From Lumbricus terrestris (lineage: Eukaryota; Annelida; Clitellata; Crassiclitellata; Lumbricidae), in the NCBI GenBank assembly GCA_949752735.1, contig OX457036.1, forward strand, positions 16,259,433 through 16,323,432: DNA of 64,000 nucleotides. The letters are read 5' to 3'. Shown one piece after another: positions 23,536 through 34,983 of the stretch (the stretch's first letter is position 1; every line of letters begins with the position of its first letter). The position numbers and the translations under genes are program-made. The notes beneath the pieces are model-generated. The model ran no database searches, was not told the origin of the DNA, and was given only the letters and a program-made list of their open reading frames with translations.

Positions 23536-24511
23536 CAGGGGCTTCTATCCCCCTAAGCAGCTGGGCGCAATCCATCTTATCCCCCCCCCTTCGGGACCGG
23601 CCTTCCTCTATGTATGCAATATAATGTAATCTAGCGCATGCCCTCCTCTAGTGTGGGAATGAAGGTCTGTTTGGAGGGGGACAAACGAGCATCCAGCAGA
23701 CGATCGCCGTTCGAAGCATGTGTAGCGCCGAGAAGGGACCTGGTACGGGGATGGAATGTGCCCCTCCCCATAAGAAATTTTTGCGATTTCCGCATTGCAA
23801 TTTCAGCATTTTAAGCTGCCCTCTTAGCAAAATTACTCTACTATTTCAGTGGAGGAATTGCTGCCAAAATTGGGCAGCCATATGTTTTGCGCCTCTGATC
23901 AGTGTACACTCGAGAGGCGTTACATAAATTTTTAGAGCACAATGCAATACAATAAAATACAATGTAGGTCCTACATTGTAAGCCCACGTAATAATGCTGT
24001 TGCTTTACTAAGTGTTCAAAAGGACCAAATTTGACTGTCTGAAATTCGAAAGATAACATTGGAGAGAAGCCATTTAGTTGTGCAGAATAGTATTTGTATT
24101 AACATTATTTTTTCAATTATAATATGATTGTATTATTTATTAAAATAGTAAAAACATAAATATGATCATGTAATAGGAAATTTTTTATTATTGTAGGGCC
24201 TATATTATAGCTGTTATAGCAGTTCATGTAATTCAAAAATGCAGATAGTAGCCTAACTAAAAACTCAAAGTGTATTAAGTGTATACATTTAGCTAAGAAC
24301 TACATTGTATTAGGCCTACCACTTTGTCTGAATTTATATGGGGGAAGTATTTTCTGGGGATCTTCCTCCTAGTGATGCCTAGATTGAACGCTGCCCTCCA
24401 TGTCCGACCTTCCCCCCCCAACCGACGTGAATTTTGGCTGTCTTCTGATTCCCCCCCTATTTTTCACTGGGCGCAAGCTGCGCCCGCCATGTATAGGGAT
24501 AGAAGCCCCTG
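23536..24511. mobile_element. hAT-type element, non-autonomous
   Basis: The ends CAGGGGCTTCTATCCC and GGGATAGAAGCCCCTG are exact inverted repeats. The 8-bp duplication ctaagcga is exact at 23528-23535 and 24512-24519. The GGGCGCAA(T/G)C motif near both ends is also inverted. The 976 bp lack coding potential. The region 1730-2560 appears to be an older relative. Confidence 0.93.
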
Positions 24512-24519
24512 CTAAGCGA

Positions 24520-26390
24520 CCATCATTATGTTCAACACATTCCTTTATGCATGCATCCATTCATGTTACCTCCGATTGGTCGATACCAAATCCATGGTAA
24601 TGCCTCTGTGATAGATCTGGGTGCCAGGGACACAGAAATACCCGAACAATCCTATAATTATAATTCTTTGAGCTTCTTTCAGTTAACGAGGAATGGCAAC
24701 CAGATGATATTATTGTAGTTTAGACTGTGATAGATGCAAGACATGGCCCATTGGATGTCTAGTTGCTGAGTTCGGTGCGTAAAAAGGAAAAAATGACACA
24801 CTGCCACACAGTAGCCTACCGACACAGTACCGATTACATCGAATTGATCCTGAAATACATAAACACGTAGGCCTATACAAAAATGCGTGTATGAATCAAG
24901 GAATATGTTGAATTGCATCTGATCAAGCCGAGAGTGCAACGGCTTCATAGGCACAATGAAAGCACAATCAAACACACTGGTCACAGCGTTTGAGGGAAAA
25001 GAGGCAAGGGAGTACACCTCGCAGGCTGTTGGGCAATTTGAACCAGAAGGATGAACCTTGTCAACAGAAGAACGGTTCTCCGTTTTCCCTGTTCGTTGAA
25101 GTTCGGGCCGGTGGAATCAAGTCGCCACGCTTTACAGAGTGGATGACGTGCATTGTGCAACCAAGTAGGGAAGAAATTTGAATAGTATTGATCTTTGACG
25201 TAAGATGGAGCACGACCTTCTGAGCAATGAGACTCAGTGCTGTTCTTCAAAAATGAGTTTCTAAATGCCTAAAATAAATTTTGGCATGCCACCTATCAGA
25301 CTAGCTGCGTGATTCAAAACAGATTTCATATGATTAATGCCAGAAGAAGTAAGGCCTGCATAGATGACATTACCGTGATCATTCTGGACCATGCATATGC
25401 CAGCATGGATCAGAGTTGTGTGGTAGCTTCAGTCGTATACAGCGAGCGACGTATTGTGCGAATTTGTCGCAGATATTAGTAAAGACATATTCGACTAGCG
25501 TTCTTCGCATGTTCTGAAATGATTAGTTTTCAAGTGAAACAGTAAGCAGATCACACATTTAAGTCGAGAGTAAGACAACAGGGAATGAATAAATCTTGTA
25601 GACGGATGATTATCAATTCTGGATGGCAGCCCACGAGTATTTGTAATGTAATGTAATTCAGACAATTTATATAGCATCGTCAAGGGGCAAGCCACTTCTA
25701 GGATGCTTTAGGCCTACACGGATACTGTCAAATGTCAGAGTAAATGTCATTAGCTCGAGAGCAAGTGCAGCTTCAATTGTATCATTCTATCTACGTTTGT
25801 TTGTTTGTATGTGTACTTGATATAGCGCTCCTTCAAGCTCTCACTGCTCATATTCGCCCCCAAATACCATCAGCTGAATTGAATTTAGTCAGCTGAATTG
25901 GATTTCCCCTTAATTAATCAGATTATCAGACGACGGGGTAGGCCTACGTGACCAATGTTTGACATAGCCTACACGGCAGTCGATAACGGAAAGACCTCAA
26001 GAATGCTTCCTTGTTAATTTTGTTCGTTAATTTGAGATTCTTTTATATTTGTGCTAGATGCTTAATCATTTAGTCCGCGACACCACTTAATCCGGTAGAC
26101 TGTGGTGAATCTGATAGCCACATTTTCATGGAGTTAATGGCTCTGGTTTTCCAGCAGGCATGGTGAATTACTTCTCGACTTCGGAAATGGATATCAAATC
26201 GAGAACTTCGATTATTTCCGGCTGAACTACTCCAACCTGTCAACTTCTTAGATAATACATATTATTGTATTTTATTGTAGTGTCGTTTTATGGTGTGTTC
26301 CGATTATGTTATGTGAATTGAGCAGATTTAAGAACGTTATGATATTGGTCATCTGTTGAAATTGAACGGAGAAGCAATAGGTTTTTGGAA
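24520..26390. other. no gene; TATAGCGCC modules and duplicated flank
   Basis: Modules beginning 'tttatatagc(g/a)' are near 25667 and, as 'gatatagcgctccttcaagc', near 25820. From about 25860 to 26390 it aligns with the flank beyond gene 1 (12990-13560). I see no coding exon. Confidence 0.45.
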
Positions 26391-26398
26391 CCTCTGGC

Positions 26399-28182
26399 CA
26401 GGCCCGGCCCTAGGGTTTGCGGGGCCCAAGGCAGCAGTGAGTCTCCAGGCAAAAATTTATAAGTTTATTACCTGTCAATACAGCATTGACACCATACTCA
26501 TGTAGACCTATTTAAGTAATGCAAAATCATCAGCGCCCTCTGGAAAATTAACACCGATTTGTAGCAACAGAGTTTTACTTTTGACAAATTTCTTTGCGCC
26601 AAAGCACTTACGAGGCTAATGATTCTCACGGTGAAACGAAGAAATTTACATTTAGACACCTATGTAAACAATCCATGTTCTTAATTTCATGCGTTTTATT
26701 GTTCAAACTCGTGCTAAAAAGTTACCATTGGGCTGTGGTCCATCCAACTAATATGTCTTCAGGCACCCATGTTGAAAATTGAAGTTAATGGACATTCACA
26801 TGCAAATATGGCTATTAACCCTTAGTAGCAGTTTACTATGAAAACAATAACTAGGATTATTTTCAATTTAGCTGGTTAAATATCTAGCATCTGAAATAGG
26901 ATGCCAATACTTGACATATTTCCGATTCCTTCTAATTGAAGCTTTGAACTGTTAGTCTCTATCGTGCATACTATAGACTTAGAGAAAGATGTGAGTGCCA
27001 TCTTACAAAAGTTTTCGCAAATCTTCCCTAATTTGATGTAGCCTAGCTACGCGACATCGGAAATGATTTCACATTGGAACATCTTTTTCAGCTGAAAAAA
27101 AGCTAATTTAGTGAGCCATTCTCAAAGTATAGGCCTATAGGTCTATTGTTGATAGCATGGAAGTTTTGATGAGTCTTAGCCATTTCGTTCATATTTCAAA
27201 TATTTATTCAACGTGTAGGCCTACAAGGCTACAACAATAGGTCTAGCTGTGACTCGGTCTAGCATTAAATTTATCTATATTATAAGGCAGAAATTCCATA
27301 TGTTTGTTTGTTTGTTTGTACCCTTTTTGGCTCTCCCCTGCAGAATAGGCTCGGAAATGAAACAGCGTCGGTTTATAAAAATTCTTGCAATCGATTCTTA
27401 CCCAAATTATAAGATCATCGCAACTATTTTCAGGTTTTAACTCACTTTAAAACAAGAATTATTAGCGTTTTAAGACAGATTTCATCAGTAAATGATAACG
27501 CTAGCACTTTGGTGAAGAGTCTACTCCGCATGACGTCATACCCGCCCAGTAATAATTTCCGTAGCGCCCCGCAGGGGTGGGTCAAGTTTGACTTTTTGGG
27601 GAAGCGAGGTGGGGTGGAGGGTTGGCGAAAACCCTAAATTAAGCAGTCAACGATGGGTACCAGAGTGGAGTAGTTGTTAAAACCCTAAATTTCACTTTAG
27701 AACTCGAGTTATTAGCGTTTTAAGACAGAAGCGTTTTAAAACAGATTTCACCGCTCACGCGTTGGTAAACAGTATCGACCTTTAGTAAAGGAGTCTACAG
27801 CCCGAATGACGTCATACAAGCCCAGTAATAATTTCCGTAGCGCCCCGCAGGGGCGGTTTACGTTTTGCTTTTTGGGGAAGCGGGGTGGGGTAGAGGGTTG
27901 GCGAAAACCCTAAATTTTGCGGTCAACGTTGGGTACCACAGTGGAGTAGTGTTTAAAACCCTAAATTTCCCGGGCAACGCCGGGTTACACATCTAGTAGA
28001 ATATACATGTAGATCGTTGTTTCCAAAATCATCTATCACATTCACGCGGCACATTGATTGCAATTGAGCATAATTGATATGCGACGTAACCATTATCGAT
28101 CTCAACAAAGTAAAAAAATTATAGCTAATTGCGCGGGGCCCAAGGCGGTCGCCTCGCTCGCCTTGCCCTAAGGCCGGGCCTG
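26399..28182. mobile_element. hAT-type element carrying a nested Helitron
   Basis: The left end CAGGCCCGGCCCTAGG and right end CCTTAGGGC... GGCCGGGCCTG are inverted. GCGGGGCCCAAGGC stands just inside both ends. An exact duplication cctctggc lies at 26391-26398 and 28183-28190. It is 1784 bp, of which 723 bp is a later Helitron insertion (27274-27996). No transposase domain was recognised. It interrupts the block shared with 13.0-13.9 kb. Confidence 0.92.
27274..27996 (+). mobile_element. non-autonomous Helitron nested in hAT
   Basis: The 5' end TCTATATTATAAGGCAG is preceded by A. The 3' end is CTAG followed by T, so the insertion is between A and T without duplication. A GC hairpin CCCGG-GCAACG-CCGGG (27969-27984) lies 12 bp before the CTAG, as Helitrons require. 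Inside are two diverged copies of a ~180-250 bp unit (from about 27535 and 27805) containing 'gacgtcata', 'ccgtagcgccccgcagggg' and 'ggcgaaaaccctaaatt'. It does not encode Rep/helicase. Confidence 0.88.
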
Positions 28183-28292
28183 CCTCTGGCTGAAATGACG
28201 CACTAACTAGAAAAGTTAGAATGACGATGACAGGTTGAACGGGGAGATGATTAAGATTACATGCAGAGTGCAGAAAGTCAAAAAGAATTTTA

Positions 28293-28335
28293 CATATATA
28301 TATATATGTATATATATGTGTGTATATATATAGGC
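28293..28335. repeat. (TA)n/(TATG)n microsatellite
   Basis: Alternating ta and tatatg run, low complexity. Confidence 0.9.
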
Positions 28336-28478
28336 CTACCGAGAAATAGACAAACAGAAAGGCGGACATACTGACAGGGAAGCAGACAGACGGGCACATA
28401 GACAGATAGATGGAAAGACAAATATTATAGACTGGCACATATGCATTATACATGTAAGAACAGATAGAAAGACATACA

Positions 28479-29105
28479 CGCGGTGGTCAGGGGCGGATCC
28501 AGGGGGCCAATCCGGCCATGGCCCCCCATTTAAAAATTGCATGAGACGTGGCCCCCATTGGTTTCAACAAGCCATTAAATAAATGTAGCGGGAGAGAAAA
28601 CAGGACATCAGGCCCTCTCTGTTACAAAATCGTACAGGACGTGGCCTCCCCCCGTCGATTCAGCGGCGGTTGAGATGGTATCTTTTCCCTGAAAATTGGT
28701 CGACGACTTTAAAAAAAGGTCATCAGTTTTTCGGCGGATGAAATGGTATCTTTTTCCCGGAAAATTGGTCGTCGATGAACAAAATAAAGGTAATCAGTTT
28801 TTTCTGCGGCACAACAACGAAATTTTTTCCTTGTCCCGCCAACAAGACCCTAAATTTTGGCCCCCTTCACAAATTTCTGTACCCGCCCTTGGCGGTGGGG
28901 CAGTGGATATGTTCGAGGCCGTGCAACCGGAGGGTTGCAGGTTCGAATCCACCTCCCCGCGTAGGGACCTTGGGCAAGTCCTTCACCCGCAATTGCTCAG
29001 CGCTTCGGCGTGAAACTCCGAGGCAGTGTCTGCGCTGTATTTGGGAGCGCCTCTGAGTAGTGAGAGCTTGAAGGGGCGCTATAACAAGTGCACAAACAAA
29101 CAAAC
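28479..29105 (+). mobile_element. tRNA-derived SINE, copy 3, split by a hAT MITE
   Basis: The SINE head 'cgcggtggt' is at 28479-28487. After the inserted hAT (28488-28891) the SINE resumes at 'gcggtggggcagtgg', with B box GGTTCGAATCC near 28941, the same body as copies 1 and 2, and tail 'caaacaaacaaac'. Flanks of 'atagaaagacatac' (left) and 'atagaaagatactac' (right) look like the SINE's own target duplication. The order of events is SINE first, hAT later. Confidence 0.85.
28488..28891. mobile_element. hAT-type MITE (CAGGGGCGGATCC) inside SINE copy 3
   Basis: The left end is CAGGGGCGGATCCAGGGG. The right end is the complement of CAAGGGCGGGTACAG. GGGGGCCAA(T/A) stands inside both ends. The flanks gcggtggt (28480-28487) and gcggtggg (28892-28899) match at 7 of 8. 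The 404-bp inside has repeated 'ggtatctttt(t)ccc' and 'aaaattggtcg' blocks and is noncoding. Confidence 0.8.
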
Positions 29106-29740
29106 ATAGAAAGATACTACCCACAGCACTTGACTCACAATCAGCCGTTATTCTTTCGACATCCGCAAATGACAATTTTTCTAACAACGATATTTTGACT
29201 TGGCGATAAATTATTGCAAGAGACCAGGAAGTCCACAGTAAGGTGTCAAATTCTACAACAGTAACAACCGGGCCTGGTTGTCTAACAGGCTAATTTGGAC
29301 TTCAGAAGTTTTGCTGATGGTTTGCATGCGCTAGATATGAGGATTTATATCCTCATTATCCTGGTTCTCCGGGTTTTTTAAGTTGTGGTAAATTCAGTTT
29401 TATTTTCGGTATCCATTTTCCTTTTGTAAAGTCGAGGTTTCGGCTTCATCGAAAACAATCTGAATATCCGTATATTGACTCCCGTAACCCTCGCATGAAA
29501 ATCAAGCGTTCTGCGATGTTAGTTGGTGCCCCAATCAACGCATGTGGGCTACCTCACAACTAACAGGTTTTTAATCAGCAAAAATGATTTACAAAAAAGC
29601 GACAGTTATCTTTCCCAACCAAAACATTATGACATTCACAAGTGCTTCATAAAATCATATTTGGGACCATGCACGCATTCAGTAGCTATAGAATCTTTTG
29701 AGAGATTGATGGATCTTTTTAAATACACTACACGGTGACC
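29106..29740. other. no gene seen
   Basis: No element boundaries or credible exon. The open frame near 29523-29738 has no recognisable domain. Confidence 0.45.
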
Positions 29741-29792
29741 CGTCAAAAGCGCACACGACAAATGCGCGCAGAAATTACGCGCAACAAGAACG
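29741..29792. repeat. short GACAA-type array with CGCGC spacers
   Basis: The units GTCAAAAGCGCACAC, GACAAATGCGCGCAG and a following AAATTACGCGCAAC are spaced ~15 bp. The layout is the same as the arrays at 4396, 30255 and 45717 but with a different spacer. It could be one end of an element whose other end is the 30255 array. Confidence 0.45.
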
Positions 29793-30254
29793 AATAGACG
29801 TAATTAGGCCTATTATAATTATAAGGAACATTTAATTTTACTCAAAATTAACTAGATTTTTTATAAAAATGTAGGCACACCATACACAAGAATTACAAGG
29901 ACATTGTCATATTACAATTATATGCAAGTGTAGATCTTCTTAGGTTACAAAATGCTTTGTTTGTTTGTAAATGTCAGAGTGAAATCTGTAATTGATGATT
30001 GGGAACTTAAAACTCGTGCCTTGTTGTGGATGGTTGAACCCTTCGAAACGACACGCATAGAAATTTATCACATGCGACTACAACCGGATCTTCATTTATA
30101 TCACTCGACAATCGCAACAACTCAACAGAAGCTCGTAAATGAACTGGGTCCTGGACCCTAGAAATTTGTATTTTGAGATTATTATTTTGATACCGCTATC
30201 GTCTATCAAGCAGAGAAGCGCAAAACATGTGGCATATGATGACTACCACGAAGA

Positions 30255-30436
30255 GGTTCCTGGACAATTCGTCGCCGGACAATTCGGAGAGGACAAATCG
30301 GAGAGGACAATTCGGATCCGGACAATTCGGAGCGGACAATTTGGCGCGGACAATTCGGAGAAAATTTTGGTGAGGACAATTCGGACCCAGACAATTTGGA
30401 GCGGACAATTCGGAGCGGACAATTCGGAGAGGGCAA
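30255..30436. repeat. 14-bp minisatellite, GGACAATTCGGAG(C/A) units
   Basis: About 12 tandem units of 12-15 bp. All carry GGACAATT or GGACAAAT followed by CGG and a variable end. Open frames through it are artefacts of the repeat. Confidence 0.9.
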
Positions 30437-32053
30437 TGCTTAGCAGTCAAAATTAGCGATGAAACTCAGATTTTCATACCCATCTACATCACCCAAATAG
30501 ACCTACATAGGTTGACCGGATAGGCTAATGGACATCAAAATAAATACCAGATCAACTTAGCACCCCACTGTCAGTCACTCGTCAAAAAGCTGTGGGCAAC
30601 CAGGGTTTCCGACAAAAATCAAAGGTGTCTGGAAAATAATGTTAGGCGACAAAATCGCGACATGTAAGACTTCTCTGGCGTTGTAAGTAAGGATTCCCCT
30701 TTGGGCGTCATTGTTTTAGGTATACAGATGAAATAGTACTTCACGTGAGATTAAGTTGCTGTCACACTGAAACTTCAAGTAAATGATTCCATACCTTTTC
30801 AGAGTAGGATGGTCGAGATTATCATCTCAGTGCTCGGACGTTGTTGAATGGAAAATTGAAACTGAAAAGCCACAACTCGATCATGTAAATCGCAAATGAC
30901 ATCCAACGCTCTCGGTGAAATGCACCTGGTTACCTTAACTTTATTCCTTTTGGTGGAATTCATCTTTGGAAAATGATTATTAGCTCTAGTAGCTCTTGAC
31001 TAAACACTTCCAATATGTCCTTGCAGAATCATGCAGTGAAACACTTTTCCAGAACAATTTCAGAGGCATGGTATCGATTGCAGGTTCAAGAGGCTCTTCC
31101 CAAATTTCGCTTCCAGCTTCATGCATATGCCGCCCTTGCAACTCGTTTTACTCGCCTCTGTGTCAAAACACATGGCCAGGATTTTGTCTTCCAATCCCCA
31201 GCTTCAGATCTCAGCCAACAAGAATCTGACATCACAGTAGCTGTCACTGATTGGAGTTAGGGGATGGCCAATAGCTTGGTAACATCCTTATGAAATATAC
31301 CATTATCATCTGGCATGATCTTGTCATTCAATTGAAGAGTACATGTAAGAAGAACCAGTGGCTCAGACTAATCTCTGCTGCCAGGGCTGCCAGATCATCT
31401 CTCCCAAATTGAAACGTACAATTGCTACTGTCTCTTATACGTTGTCATCCAGACTGATTCCTTGGTGTGTACGTAAATTGAGCAGCATCTTGCATGTGAA
31501 CCTCTCCTTTGCGAAGACAGCCTCGCATGGCCGAAGTGATATCAGTACTGCCTATCAACTAAATCTCAGCTTTTTTGTAATCAATTTTGCATTTTTTGCA
31601 TTACGTAAAGCGCCACTTCCCGTCATTTGCAACACATGACCAGTGACAAAAAACATCATATCAGTAACGACATGATCATGAATGTTTATTTGTTGGGAAC
31701 TAGTCGCTGAGAAGGGGTTCTATAGCATGCAGCTCGCATGTATTGAAATCGTAGATTGTAATGCTTGCAATGCAACCAAATTCCTAACTTCAGTCCACCT
31801 GAGCAAGTCCTAAATGTTCAGCTCTCAAGATATAATTTCAGGTATTCAGTTTGCACATAATTTGGCACGATAATTTCACTTGGTCGTTAAAAAATCTTTT
31901 ATTTGAAAATTTCACATGTACCTTAAAAACACCCTAAGTCACATGTAATGTTTAAGAGGGTATTATCTACACCGTGATTTTAAAAAAAACTAGGCTAAAC
32001 TATTTTTCAGGTATCTCCAACGCTTGATCACATATCACGCTAAAAAATCCAAA
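30437..32053. other. no gene identified
   Basis: An 81-codon frame at 31015-31260 and a 93-codon frame at 31358-31639 are the longest. Neither shows a known motif, and overlapping frames are equally open. The base composition of 31010-31560 is less AT-rich than its surroundings, so an old gene or transposon relic is possible. Confidence 0.35.
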
Positions 32054-32199
32054 TACCGTCAACTGGGGTAACTTTGATATGCGGGGTAACTTTGACCCCC
32101 CTGGGGTAACTTTGATAATTGATATGTATACTTTGGAAACGGGCCTAGAACAGCTCCGCAGTAGTTGTTTCAGAATACGTGATCGATTGAAAATGTTTA

Positions 32200-32440
32200 C
32201 AGCGGACATACACACATACGTACATACATATACATACACATATACACATTTATACATACATACATACATGCATACTTATATATGTACATACATACATACA
32301 TACATGCAAACATACATACACATACATACATACATGTACCTACATAATACATACATATATACATACATATATGCGTACATACATAAATACATACATACAT
32401 ACATACATACATACATACAATACATACATACATACATGCT
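32200..32440. repeat. (ACAT)n microsatellite
   Basis: Long run of cata/acat tetranucleotides with few interruptions. It gives long open frames on both strands that are not genes. Confidence 0.96.
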
Positions 32441-32499
32441 GATCTCAGTAACAGCGAAAAAACTTTACCTGGAACAAGTAAGGTACTGCCGGTACTGGT

Positions 32500-32946
32500 A
32501 CCAGTACCAACAAAACGACGTAAAGTTCAAGAGGCAGAGCCATCCACTGATTCTGAAAGTGATTGATCAGTGTCATACCAGTCTGATAGTAGTACAGTTA
32601 CTACCCCTACTACGTATGAATCGGCAGGGGGTGACAGTGAATCGCCAGTGGCCTCCATAAAGTCCCAACATGGACCTGACCAATGGATTGTTGTGAAGTA
32701 CGGTATGAAGGAAAGAAAGGTTATCTCAACTACATTGGCAAAATTCTTGATCTTAAACCAAGAAGAAGAATTCTGAAAGTGCAATTTGTTAAGAAACAAC
32801 CAGGAGGCAGTTATTTCAAATTTACTGACAAAGAAGCTGACGTTGACCCTGCAGTTCCATATAATGCATTGTTGAAGAACTACAGAAGCCTACAGAAAAC
32901 TACAGACAGCAATTTCAGTTCAAAAATGTCACCAGTAAAGTTATAA
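32500..32946 (+). pseudogene. transposase C-terminal fragment (pogo/jerky-type tail), frameshifted
   Basis: A Ser/Glu/Asp-rich linker is followed by QWIVVKY in one frame and, after a shift near 32700, GYLNYIGKIL then ILKVQFVKKQPG and FKFTDKEADVDP in the next frame, ending TAA at 32944-32946. The pattern W-x-V-x-Y, Y-[IV]-G-x-[IV], V-x-F and F-x-[FW]-x(n)-D is the small beta-rich tail found after the DDE domain of many pogo/jerky-like transposases. The catalytic part is missing, so this is a relic. Confidence 0.6.
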
Positions 32947-33381
32947 ATAAAAAGAAACTGGTGGAAACTTTTGAAATACGTTGTCCCTTTGGCAATGTGA
33001 AAGAGACTTTTTGGATATCCTCTCAATGGTCAGTTATCCAGTTATGGACTTTTTTGTATCCCCAGATGGTTGGGGATACGTGTTTCTTTTTTAAAACTGA
33101 AGAAAATTATCAAAGTAATCCCTATTGGGTCCTTATTTGATAACACATTGAAAAGTAAAAAAGTATCAAAGTAACCCCACCCCCTGGGGTTACAATGATA
33201 ACTCTTTGGGCTTTTAAAAAATATACCAGGCATACTTTAAAAAAATTAAATTGAGTTTCATCGTAATCACAGGACATCATTTGGTACAATAAAGCAAAAA
33301 AAACTGGAAAATATTTTTTAAAAGTTCCATTTATGGAACCAAATATGCGAAAAACTATCAAAGTTACCCCAGTTGACGGTA

Positions 33382-33750
33382 CTTAGAGAATTTGGACCAA
33401 GAATATGATTCCAAAATTTCAAGAAACAAAGTTGAACGGATAAAAATATATGAACCTTTCAAATTCATGTGCCAAAATTTCAGTTTACAAGCAATTTTCT
33501 CTCAGATTCAATTAAAAGTAAGCTGAACTGTTTTTCTTATATCTCTAATGCCTAATAATTAATCATACCAAAAGTTTCCAGATATTTAGAGAATTGAACC
33601 AAGAATAGGATTCCAAAATATCATGTCATAAATTTGAACGGATAGAAAGATATGAATATTTAAACTTAATCTCCAGAAATTTCAGTTTTCAGCAAGTCTG
33701 TTATGATGTTCAATGCGGTTTCGATGCTTGATAGTTCCCAATTTTGGTCT
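33382..33750. other. no gene; short duplicated segment
   Basis: The stretch 33385-33470 ('gaaccaagaatatgattccaa' region) is repeated with changes at about 33590-33680 ('gaaccaagaataggattccaa'). It is noncoding. Confidence 0.5.
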
Positions 33751-33754
33751 TCAG

Positions 33755-34187
33755 GGATCCTGGAGTAAAATTAACGGAGTAGGCCTATATTATCGCAATG
33801 TTCTGCTCTCACCACATCTTCCAACTGTCATTAGAAATTTGGAGTCCCAGAAGGCTGTTTTCCTTTTCAACAGAACAGCGCCAGCCCACAGAGCCAAGGA
33901 AACCATCGAAATGTTGACAAGAGAGACGCCAGACTTCGTTTCTCCCACATTATGACCTCCGAACAGCCCAGATTTGAATCCTGTCGACTATAAAGTGTGG
34001 AACTTGATGCAAGACCGAGTCTACCAGACAACAATCCATGATATAAACGATTTCAAGCAACGCATGTTGAAAGTGTGGGATGGCCTGGACCAGAGGATAA
34101 TCGACGATGCATGCTGATGCCTAATGGCGCCAGCATCTCCAGGCTTGCGTGCAAGCAGGAAGAGGACATTTTGAACATGTTATTTAA
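33755..34187 (+). pseudogene. mariner/Tc1-type transposase, C-terminal pseudogene
   Basis: The frame reads NGVGLYYRNVLLSPHLP, then APAHRAKETIEML, PPNSPDLNPVDYKVW and DRVYQTTIHDINDFKQR, followed in a shifted frame by a tail ending RGHFEHVI and TAA at 34185-34187. This is the second half of an ITm-family transposase. NPVD supplies the third acidic residue, while the usual QDxAPAH is NRTAPAH, so the second catalytic Asp is lost. A TGA at 33953-33955 replaces the Trp expected before PPNSPDLNP. The element is dead. No terminal repeats were found around it. Confidence 0.88.
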
Positions 34188-34975
34188 TGAAATAATCAAA
34201 CTATACTGTTGGAATCATATTGTTAGTTCAATTCCCTACACATCTGGAAAATTTTACAATGATTAAAATCAATAGATACGAAATTATTTAACCAGCTGTT
34301 CACAAGTAGATCTGCACACCTTTTGTCAACTACAAAACTTCATCACCGCTAATATTCATTTGTGTTTCCGTGGCTATTGTAGCCTACCTTTTCCAACACA
34401 AATCACAAAGGCATATCAAAGTCCACCTTCCCCAGCCCTGCACATAATTTGAATTCTACTGTGTAGAGTTTGTTTCTAATGCATTAATTGTTTCAACCTT
34501 TTTTGTTTTGAACGGAATTCCCATTTCTCAACAGCATTGTATTGTATTGCATTGTATTGAAGCGTTTTCTTCCGGTTCAACTGTCGGGAAATTCTGGCGT
34601 CTACGATCAATAAAACAGGCCTAATGCTCAAACTAATCATAAACCTAGGTCAGTTGATATAACATTTTGATTTATCAATCACGCGGGCAGAGGATCTGAG
34701 GGCGCAGGGGAGATTTCAGCAGTGGAAGGGGCCAAAATTTTACTTCTGCCTTTAAAAAAATCCGGAATATATTGACGTCGCGCACTCATGGGCCTATTTC
34801 TCTCAACAAAACCTTCTGTTCTTGCCCCACGCAGCCGGGGAAAAGGGGCCATAGGTGCAAACATCTTGGGCCAGGCTACTTTTATCGGCCCAAGGTGGGT
34901 AATTCTCGGCCCATATCGAAAGTTAATGATGTTGTTGTTACTCGCTTAAACGACACTTCCATTTCAAAGATGATT
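34188..34975. other. no gene seen
   Basis: AT-rich then more mixed sequence. Repeated 'cattgtattg' near 34535-34560. Nothing assignable. Confidence 0.45.
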
Positions 34976-34983
34976 AGTGTCGC

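Larger units (their letters stand above)
32056..33379 (+). mobile_element. pogo-like element with iterated GGGGTAACTTTGA motif
   Basis: The ends CCGTCAACTGGGGTAACTTT and the complement are flanked by TA (32054-32055, 33380-33381). GGGGTAACTTTGA occurs three times at the left end. It recurs as complement at the right end and in diverged form around 33163-33200. It carries the tail of a transposase (32527-32946) and an ACAT microsatellite (32200-32440). TA duplication and transposase tail fit the pogo/jerky branch of Tc1/mariner. Confidence 0.82.

Noticed and set aside
28867..29187. 106-codon minus-strand open frame and + strand partners
   Set aside because: It is made of SINE sequence; the same frames occur at 2652-2996 and 12469-12699 in the other SINE copies.
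31015..31639. Two adjacent open frames of 81 and 93 codons
   Set aside because: No recognised motif, neighbouring frames equally open, no clear splice sites; not enough to call a gene.
32079..32660. 193-codon open frame
   Set aside because: Most of it is the ACAT microsatellite inside the pogo-like element (Tyr/His/Thr/Ile repeat).
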